The position numbers and the translations under genes are program-made. A stretch of DNA of 64,000 bases from Sphaerulina vaccinii (Eukaryota > Ascomycota > Dothideomycetes > Mycosphaerellales > Mycosphaerellaceae), in NCBI GenBank assembly GCA_022570795.1, contig JAKUDP010000010.1, positions 186,001 through 250,000 on the forward strand, written 5' to 3'. The notes under the pieces were generated by a model that worked only from the letters and a program-made list of their open reading frames with translations, was not told where the DNA came from and searched no databases. This document shows, piece after piece, positions 55,200 through 64,000 of this stretch. The number at the start of each line of letters is the position of its first letter. Positions within the stretch are counted from its first letter, which is position 1.

Positions 55200-58100
55200 G
55201 AACTTTTACTTTTATTATAGAAAAGAAGAATATATAATTCGATAATACTTTCTTTTACCTATATAAAATCTAAATACTATATAAGTTATATATATTTAGA
55301 ATATAATAAAAGAAAATAGAAATATTTTAAATAGAGTAATAGAAGTAGAGTCTATAAAAGAAAATTTAGAGAAAAAGTAGCTTCTACTAGAAGTTATTAG
55401 TAGAGGTAGAGTCTAATAAAAGTAGAATAGAATTAGTTTTAACTAAAGATAGAAATACTTCTTTTCTATTCTACTATAATTATTAATAACTATATAACTA
55501 TATTCTCTCTTTTTAACTAAGGTAGCTAGTTATACTATTTAATAAATAAATAACTAGCTAAGAAGCTCTATCTATCTATTATTAATATATTCTATTAGTA
55601 AGTTACTAGTATATAAGAATCTTCTAGAAATAAAGGAATCTTCTAGATTATAAAGTTCTCTTTTAATATTAGTAGGTATAAGGTAGATACCTTTATCTAT
55701 ACTATACCGAACTTAGTAGAAGATTTAATTCTTAGGTAGCTATTTCTTTTTTATAAAAATATATAAGTAAATAATATAATAAACTACTTTAAATTCGTAA
55801 ATAGAATAAGCCTTCTATATAAAAAGAAGCCTATAAGAGGATCCTATACTAATACTACCTAGATTACTATAATCTCTACTACTATATTTAGAATATAGGC
55901 CTCTCTTTCGAATAAGAAAGATATATAGAAATCTCGGAATAGTATTTAACTATTTGTAGCTTCTTTTCTAGATATTAAAAAAGCTTTAAAAGTAAAGACT
56001 TCTTTTATAGAAGAAGATATCTTTAAATAATTACTTCTATACTATTAAGAATATATAAAAGCTTTTCTTCTAATTTCTAAAAATAAAGGTACTTTAGCTT
56101 TTTAGAAACCTAGATTTAACTATAAAATACTTTTAGAGAAAAATAAAAATAGTAAAAAAAAACAACTTCTATAGAAACCTTTCTATAATATAACTTAGAA
56201 TAAGCTACTTATATTATAGAAGACCCTTATATTCTTACTAGATAGAGATTTTATTTATATAAGTAAATTATTTACTATAGCTTCTATTCTTTTTATTAAG
56301 AAACCTAGAGAAGGCCTATATTTTTATATCGACTATCGAGGTCTTAATACTATTACTATTAAGAATTAATATCTACTACTTCTTATAAAAGAGACTTTCG
56401 CCTTTCTAAGTAAGGCTAAGTAGCTTATAAAGCTCGATATTTTAACTATATTCTACTATATTAGAATTATAAAAAAAGATAAATAGAAAACTACTTTCTA
56501 AATATACTATAAATTATTTAAATAGAAAGTTTGCCTTTTTAGGCTAACTAGTATGCCTACTACCTTCTAGAGGTTTTTAAACTAGATTTTAAATTTTTTT
56601 TAATAACTTTTATATAGTATATATTAATAATATTCTTATTTTCTTAAGTAGATTCCTCTAAGACTACTAAGAGAAGGTAAATAGTATTATTAATAGGCTT
56701 ACTAAGAATAGCCTAATACTAGATATTAGTAAATATAAGTTCGAGACAAAATTAATAAAGTACTTAGAGTATATTATTAAGATTAGTATTAGAGTTAGAA
56801 TAGATTCTAAGAAGGTAGCTACTATTATAAACTAGGAGAAGCCGACAACTATTCGAGGAGTTTGTTTATTCCTCGGCTTTGCTAATTACTATTAGATCTT
56901 TATATAGAACTATACTAACTTTACTAAACCTTTCCTCGACTTTATAAAGAAAAGAATTAGATTCTAATAGATAGACGAATAGGTAACTACTTTTAAATAT
57001 TTAAAAGACGCTTTTATAAATAGGCTAGTATTATCTTTATATAACCTAGACTAAATAATATAAGTAGAGCCTAATTCTTCTAGATAGGCTATCGGAGGTG
57101 CCCTCTATTAGTATAACTCTATTATATAGTAATAGCGCCCTATTACCTTCTTTTCCTAATAATATACTCTAGTAGAAGCGAACTATAATATCTATAATAA
57201 AGAACTTCTTACTATACTTAAATATATTAAAAAATAGAACTTAGAGTTAAGGACTATCTAATACTTTCGAAGTTTTAACTAATTATAAGAACCTAGAACC
57301 TTCTTTATAAAGAAGTATCTAAGTAAATAATAGGTCTAATAGTCTAACTTCTTAGCTCTATTCTAGATAAGACTAGTTTACTAATCTAGAAAAGACGCTA
57401 TAGTTCTAGACGCTCTATCTTATAGAGACTAGAATATCTCTAAGGATTCGACTAATAATAGGCTTACGAATAGATATACTATATTACTTTCCTCTAAAAT
57501 ACAAGTACTACCTATAACTACTAAAAAATAGACTAGTCTATTTACTAATAATAACAAACTACGAGACCTATAGAGCTAGGCCTTTAATACTAAATATAGA
57601 TAGGCCTAATAATAAGTATAAGTAGTAGTAGAAGAAAGTAGATATTCCTTCTCTATAGAACTAAATTTCTACTTCTCTATTAGAAAATATAAAATCTAGA
57701 ACAGACTACTATACTTTCGAGACTATATCTAGTTACTTTTTTATAAACTACTTACTACCTAGGTTATCTAGAAACTTTATAACTCTATTTTTAGTAGCTA
57801 TACTAGCTAAGATACTACTATCGACTACTTTTTCTAATAGTTCTTTTAGATAGAAATAAATATATAAGTTCGATATTTTATATATAACTATACTATCTAT
57901 AGTTAGTTTATAATATAGAGGAATAGAAAGAAACGCCTTCTAAAGCCTCTTCTAATCCCTAATTATATATAGACCGATATCTCTATAGACTTTATTATAA
58001 ATCTCCTATCGAACGAGAATAATAGATTAACTACTATTCTTATTATTATAAATTATCTTAATAAAAGTAATATATTTCTCTATATACTACCTAGCTAGTT

Positions 58101-59060
58101 CGATATAGATAGACTATCTTGCCTTATTATCGACTAGTATATATCTATTTACTAGCTCTTTTTAAGTATTATCTCTAATAGAAAAATATAATTTATTAAT
58201 AGACTTTAGTAATAACTTTATAAACTTCTATATATTATTTAAAAGCTTTTAATAGCCTACTATTCTAAAATAGATAGTTCTATAGAAAGATATAATTAGG
58301 AAATAGAGACGTACTTCTAGGCCTTTATAGTATATAACTAAATAGATTAGAGCAAGTAGCTATTTCTAGCGTCTATTACTCTAGATAGTAGAATACCTAC
58401 GATAATAGGCATTTCTTACTTTTTTCTATTCTATAAATACTATTTCCGAGATATAGAGATAGTAGAACTTAATAAGAAAATAAACTTCTATAACTTTCGG
58501 GAAAAAGGCGAAGCTATTATTTAGAAGCTATAGTAAGTATATAACTTCGCTTATTTAGTAATAGCTATAATATAATAATAATAAAAGTTTTATACTAATT
58601 AATCTTAAGTAGCCTCTATTACTTACTATATTAGAAATAAAGTCTAGCTAAATTTAAAAAATATTACTACTAATCGACTAATAAAGAAACTCGACTAGAT
58701 TTATATAAAATATATAGTTACTTAGATATTCTCTAGTTTGCTTTATTTTATCGAATTAGATATACTATATAGAGTATTTAAGAAGTTTTATACTATTCTA
58801 CTATACCCTACTTCTACTAACCTACTTAAGTTGCAAGAAGTAGACGATATATAGCCTATAGTAATTATAAATAAAAAGAGGATTAATAAGTATAGTATTA
58901 AAGCTATCTTCTATTACTAAATAAAATAAGTTAGTAGGAGTTCTTAGAAGAAAGGATATATTAAATAGATAGAGTACGCCGCCTCTATATAGAGCCCTTT
59001 ATATAACTTTAAGAATATAGTTATACTTAAATATTTTAAAAAACTATATAGAAATATAGA
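55200..59060 (+). pseudogene. Degenerate gag-pol of gypsy element C
   Basis: At 55,207-55,248 the codons keep the C-x2-C-x4-H-x4-C spacing of a gag zinc knuckle, but all four ligands are now Tyr codons. Reverse transcriptase: YIDYRGLN near 56,325, a KLD-type block near 56,440, and a catalytic YINN near 56,615-56,640 (both Asp now Asn). RNase H block near 57,160-57,230. Integrase near 57,960-58,400. A chromodomain-like C-terminus with a K-x-IEYA block near 58,960. Stops occur in all frames. Confidence 0.82.
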
Positions 59061-59192
59061 GGAGAATAATAGTCCTTCTCTATAAACTACTACGAATTTA
59101 TACTAAAATAGTATAGTATAAATAGTATTTACTAGACCTATAAAAACTCTAGTAATATAGATATAATAGACGCTATTCTATAAGAAGAGAGG

Positions 59193-59357
59193 TAATATTA
59201 TAAGCTAGGCCTATAAGTTAGCTTTACTAAGAATAACTAATTTTAAAATATTTTCTTATTTTTTAGAAAGTTAGAAGTTAGACTCTCTTTCTTTTTTTAA
59301 TATTAGATTTTTAATCTAAAGTATTAGGTACTATAGACTAATATATTTAATCTATTA
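59193..59357 (+). repeat. Gypsy element C 3' LTR (approximate)
   Basis: Partner of 53,580-53,747. Copia sequence resumes directly after it. Confidence 0.75.
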
Positions 59358-61701
59358 TAATAAGTAGTATATCTCCTTTCTAGCAAAGTAGGAAAGCCTA
59401 CTTCTTTCTTAAAAAGTTATTAACTACTTTAAGCTACTACTTAAATTCTTTTTTTAAGACTAGTAGAAGTCTATAGATATTAATAGATATAAGAGCTAGC
59501 TTATAAAGCTTTCTTTATATCTCTTTCCCTCTATACTACTTTATTTTAGCTATAGTATAGACTCTATACTCCTTATATACTTTTAGAATAGAAATTTTAT
59601 TTTTTAAATCTAAAACTAGATAAAAAATTTTTACTACTTTTTTTTTAAAATATATAAGCTTTCTATACTAGAGCTTCTATTTATCTTAGATAGTCTTTAT
59701 ATTAAAGATATATACTTTATCTACTAATTTCTATAAAAAGTATATCTAAGTAGCTTCTACTAGATTTTTATTAATTTTTTTAATAAATAGTACTTTTCTA
59801 AATATTTTTATTTAAATAACTACTTTTCTAAAAAGTAGAATAAATATAAATTTTAGTATTTAAATACTAAACTACTTACTAAACTAACTTTATAAAATAA
59901 AATTAACTCTAAAACTAGATATAAATAGAATATTCTTTAGTATAATCTATTTCTTCTTTCTTTCCTCTATTACTACTTTTCTAATATATATAGCTATTAA
60001 GTAGCTACTACTAACTTTAATCTACTTCCTAGTCTAAAAAAGTTTTAGTTTTCTAAAAAATAATTTTTAATTAGTTATATAGATAGAAATATAAAAGTTA
60101 AGTAGCTATTCTAATAGCCTATACTTACTTTTTATATCTATAGTTAAATAGGCTATTTTATCTATATTTTTATTTTCTAATAGAGTCTAAAATATTTCTA
60201 AAGTAGTTAGTAACTCTATATTTTCTTATATTATAAAAGCCTTTTTTAGATACTTTTTACCTAAGTTAGATTTCTTCTTAAAGGATTATACTTTAAGTTT
60301 AAGTTTCTTTACTATTTCTTTAAGTTTATTTTTCTCTAGTAAAAATTCCTTTTTTTATTTTAATAGAGAGTATCTTTTTTTAACTTAGTATCTTATTTTT
60401 AGTATTATAGTTTTAGTAGCTTTTTTTACTTTTTTAAATCTAGAGTAATTACTCTAGATATATAGTTCTCTATAGAGGAAATAGACTAGAAGTCTCTAAA
60501 TACTTTTTTTAGTAAGTATAGCTATTTCTTAGCCTATTATCTATTTCTATTTTTTTTTTAGAATTCTAAAAATATTCTAAAGCTTAAGATTCTACTTTAG
60601 GTCTATACTATCTCTAATTATTAAATAGGACTTAGGTAGAGCTATAAGGAGTTACTATATCTTTCTATTCTTAGTTTTAATTTTTTTAAACTATAGAGAA
60701 ATTATAACTACTTTTTTTATAATAGTACTTAGGCTCTACTATACTTTATTAATTATCTAGCTATTTTATATTTTAAATAAAGTATACTATTTAAAAAAGC
60801 TTCTTTCTATAGCTTAGAGCTTACCTTTATACTTTTTTTAGCCTATTTCTAGAACTTTTTTACTATTTTAATTTCTTATATTACTTTCTAATTATCTACT
60901 AATATATAAATATATATCTTATAGAGAGCTACTATATTATACTTCTTATAGAATGCTCTTTTAATAGAGCTATCTAGCAAGTCTAATAATATAGTTAATA
61001 TATATTCTAAAGGAGTTAATACTAGAGTATCTAGTATAGTTTCTAATAGAATCTATTCTATTTACTTAGATATAAAATATATCTTTATTATTCTAAACTA
61101 GGCTTTATAGTTCTCTCGTATTAGAATTAGTATAGCTACCTTCCTACTAAATCTATTTCCTTACTTTTAATCTATTTTATTTAAAATATTAAAACTAAAC
61201 TTTAAAAAATTAATACTTTTTTAAATAACTTAGATAGTAGTTTCTAGATAGCTATATTTTTTATCTAAAACTCTTTTTCTTTTTTCTTAAATAAGCTTAG
61301 TATAGTTTTCTATACTTCCTACTTATCTATACTTATAAATAGACTTAAATAGTTTCTTTTTAAAAAGATATATCTTTCTAAAGTATTAGTAGTACTCTAG
61401 TATAGAAGTTAAGTCTTATCTATATAAGATAGTACTTTAGCTTCTAGCTTACTTTTTTCTTTTTATACCTTTTAAGCTCTACTCTCTTATATATACCTTA
61501 CTAGGTTCTTTTCTATTTTATCTACTTTTAGAAACTTCTAGAATACGCCGAGTTCTTCTAAGTCTTCTTAGTAGTATAAATAGGTATACTTTAGATCTCT
61601 TTTTACTTTTTTTATTATAGATTTATATTCTACTATTAGAAAAGGCTAACTATTACTATCTAATACTTCTTCTATAAACCTAGGCTTATAATCTATTAAA
61701 A

Positions 61702-61939
61702 TAGAATAATAATATATATACTTATAATATATAGAAAGAGTTTTAATATATAATAGAAGTAGAAATATTAGATAGGAACTAACTATATTAATTATATTAG
61801 TTAGATATAGATTATATCTCCTTCTAAGATATAGAGTATTAGATAAGTTACGTAACCTACTATTATATAACCTATATTATATAATCTAATTCCTAGAGGG
61901 TATCTCTTAGATAGTTTAACTAGACTATACTTTCTAATA
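61702..61939 (-). repeat. Copia right (5') LTR, 238 bp, intact length
   Basis: Reference copy for the split left LTR. Total differences from the left copy are about 16, all transitions by my count. Confidence 0.88.
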
Positions 61940-64000
61940 ACTACTAGTATTTATATTATTTCTATCTCTTTTCTTTTTAATAGCTCTATACTTCTAGCTT
62001 CTAGTATAATAACTATTTTTTCTATAGTCTATATACTATTTAATAATAATAAAAAGTTTTAGATACTAGAAAGTACTATAAGAAAGTATTACTATAAAGT
62101 TTTTAAATAAGCCTAAAAAATAAAAAAAGTAAAGAAGCTATATAGCTTATTTATAGTTACTAGTTCTATTAACAAGCTAGTTACTACTATTAGCTAGCTA
62201 CCTTCTACTTCTCTTACTATAATATAATACTTTACTACTATTATACTTAATTTTTTTTTTAGTTCTAAAGTAAAAAAGCTTAAAATACTTAATTTTAAAT
62301 AGAAGCTATATTTCTATTAGTAAGTATAGCACGCTAGTAACTCTATAGTCAATATAATCGCTTACTATCTAATTCGTATAGTAGAAGACTTTTTAGTAAA
62401 TATAATTAAAAAGTTTAAAAATAAAGATTTAGCTAAAAAGTTTTAAAAATTAGTAGATTACTAAATAGTAGAATTCGAAAAAAAGTAAAGTATAGAATAT
62501 TATTTAGTATATATTTTATAGGAGTATTTAAAATATAATATAAGTACTTTCTATATATTTAAACTAATTCTAAATATTCTATCTTTTTCTTATCTATAAC
62601 TATTTACTACTTTTAACTAATTATATTACTTATTTAATATTTTTTACTTCTTTTAGAATTTTTATAAACTTTTTTATATTACTTCTATAATATTACTATA
62701 ATACTATTTTATAACCTATCTATTAGTCTCTTTACTTCTATAGCCTCGTATATTTCTACTACTATATCTAGAACTAGTATATTATTTATAGTATTCTTAG
62801 TTTTAATATAAAAGCTAGAAATAGAAGCTTATAACTTATAAAAAAATTATATAGTATAGTACTAGTATATATAAAAGCTACTTAAATAGATATATTAGGG
62901 AACTATAGAGCCTTATTAAAAATATAGAATATCTCTTTAAATATACCGAATATATACTTAATAATATTATAAAGACTAGAATAGTATAGATTAAATAGCT
63001 TTTTTAGAGTCTTAGGCTTCTATAAGGCAAAGTACTACTTTTTTAGATAGTACTTTATTTCTCTATATAGGACTAGATAGAGCAATTAGTTACTATATCT
63101 AGTATCTATAAAGTAGTAGTATCCCTCTAGAGCTCTAAAACTATAGGTAGAATATATATTTATAAGAACTCTACTATTATAGGTAGAATTCTCCTACTCT
63201 AGAAAAATAAAAATAAACTTTATATTCTAGTCTACTATAGCTAGTATATTCTATATAAGTACTCTCTTATAATTCTAGTATACTACCTAGTCTTCTATAT
63301 ATATATATATAAGTACTAATATACGAGCTATCTAGTACTCCTATAGCTCTATTAAAGAAAGACTAGTATTTGCTATAATTACTATAATTCTAGATATTCT
63401 TAGAGTTACCTAGTTAAGCTAGTATTATAAGCTATTTATATATATAATAGATAGTATATAGAACCTTATAGAAATAGACTCTAACTATCTCTAGAGTATA
63501 GTTAAAATTTTCTAAAATATCTCGATAGTAGTTATTATAAGCTATAGTATATAGGAATATAATAAGCTTCTATTCTTAACTTATTATCTAGCTAGCTTTA
63601 AGATATATAGACTATTATATATAGCTTATTAAACTCTAATAGGCCGAACCTAGTATATCTCTATAGGCGTATAGTATTTGCTAGTAATAATAGCTCTTTT
63701 ATAAAAGTATTACTTTTTTTCTAGTTTATATATACTATTATAATACTAACTAGAATCGAGTATTTATATTAATAGAATAATATAGTAATAAGAACAACTA
63801 TAACTATTCTATTATATTAGTAGATAGCTAATTAGTTGTCTACTATTATAATCCGATTAATTGCGAGGTAGTCTAAGTAGTAGTATATCTACTAGAGATA
63901 CTAGTAAAGCTAGAAATTATAAAATTAAAGTTAAAGTAACCTATATATATTAATAAGAGTATAAGACTATATAAAGTATATAGTATTCGCGCCGATTCCT
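61940..64000. other. Unassigned RIP'd sequence right of the copia element
   Basis: About 2 kb of RIP-mutated DNA running to the window edge. Faint protein-like stretches can be imagined on the plus strand near 62,390-62,600 and 63,140-63,600, but none is secure enough to assign a transposon class. No terminal repeat found within the window. Confidence 0.5.

Larger units (their letters stand above)
53580..59358 (+). mobile_element. Chromodomain-type Ty3/gypsy retrotransposon inside the copia element
   Basis: Direct repeats of about 165 bp at about 53,580-53,747 and 59,193-59,357 share long matches (for example CTAGGCCTATAAGTTAGC). They enclose 5.4 kb read on the plus strand. In order: a 50-bp minisatellite (53,781-54,200), a gag zinc-knuckle fossil (55,207-55,248), reverse transcriptase (56,310-56,700), an RNase H block with YDKELL-like spacing near 57,190-57,230, integrase (57,960-58,400), and a chromodomain-like block near 58,832-59,050. 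Exact LTR edges and the target duplication are uncertain. The flanking sequence on both sides belongs to the copia element. Confidence 0.85.
44126..61939 (-). mobile_element. Ty1/copia LTR retrotransposon, RIP'd, split by two insertions
   Basis: Flanked by 238-bp direct repeats: a right copy at 61,702-61,939, and a left copy that is intact only when 44,126-44,170 (45 bp) is joined to 51,210-51,402 (193 bp). Both end in TA where TG...CA would be expected, consistent with RIP. Removing the two inserted gypsy elements leaves about 5.0 kb, normal for copia. The reverse transcriptase lies on the minus strand near 52,480-52,900 (a TYIDN-type catalytic motif around 52,494-52,510). So the right LTR is 5', and 59,358-61,701 should hold gag and integrase. 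Outer target-site duplications could not be recognised. Confidence 0.85.
43262..64000. other. RIP-mutated AT-rich transposon block
   Basis: From about 43,262 to the window end, base composition drops to strongly AT-rich. CA and TG dinucleotides almost vanish, TA is in large excess, and no open frame of any length survives on either strand. CT/AG and some CG dinucleotides remain, so the loss is specific to CpA (and TpG on the other strand), the classical target of fungal RIP. Its 44,126-61,939 portion resolves into three nested retrotransposons. Confidence 0.93.

Noticed and set aside
61940..64000. Possible DNA transposon or gag gene
   Set aside because: RIP decay is too strong and no terminal repeats or catalytic motifs are identifiable within the window.

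Overview
The window is nuclear DNA of a filamentous ascomycete. The evidence is compact eukaryotic genes with short introns (about 50-110 nt, occasionally 180-310) bearing GT...AG ends and CTAAC/GCTAAT-type branch sites, several fungus-specific families, and a 20.7-kb block of transposon sequence showing the CpA-to-TpA decay typical of repeat-induced point mutation (RIP). A Dothideomycete is my best guess from the overall look of the proteins, but that is inference.

Bases 1-43,260 are an ordinary gene-rich housekeeping segment. In order: the 3' end of an unrecognised gene; nicotinamide riboside kinase (-) diverging from a triple-KH RNA-binding protein (+); spindle-checkpoint kinase MPS1 (+); a small Cys-containing protein (-); ESCRT-III subunit VPS20 (-) diverging from ribosome-biogenesis AAA ATPase RIX7 (+); meiotic MutS homologue MSH5 (-); ER membrane complex subunit EMC5 (-); elongation factor 1-beta (-) diverging from mitochondrial HSP78 (+); an MFS drug/polyamine-type transporter (+); proteasome receptor RPN13 (-) diverging from ribosomal protein eL6 (+); two Cys-rich single-pass membrane proteins (-); a JmjC-type oxygenase (-) diverging from a DUF1763/LYR-like protein (+); phospholipid methyltransferase OPI3 (-); an Mtr-like amino-acid transporter (-); a convergent pair of dimeric alpha/beta-barrel proteins; and two fungus-specific proteins of unknown function. 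No biosynthetic cluster or multi-gene defence system is visible. The genes share bidirectional promoters but belong to different pathways.

At about 43,260 the sequence changes abruptly to very AT-rich DNA with no usable open reading frames and almost no CA or TG dinucleotides. It can be resolved into three nested LTR retrotransposons. A Ty1/copia element on the minus strand (about 44,126-61,939, 238-bp LTRs) is the host. A Ty3/gypsy element on the minus strand (44,171-51,204, 224-bp LTRs, 5-bp target duplication CTTAA) lies inside the copia left LTR, splitting it 45+193 bp. A chromodomain-type Ty3/gypsy element on the plus strand (about 53,580-59,358) lies inside the copia internal region and carries a 50-bp minisatellite next to its 5' LTR. 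All three have lost catalytic and zinc-binding residues by transitions.

The most interesting single-gene observation is a tandemly duplicated last coding segment of RIX7. It has splice sites in the right phase to give an alternative C-terminus of almost equal length. Other points are two AUG-UGA start-stop codon pairs directly before the DUF1763 start, and residual CA dinucleotides in the RIP block that seem confined mainly to CAA/TTG. All exon calls are made by eye from reading-frame phase and family resemblance; no searches were run.
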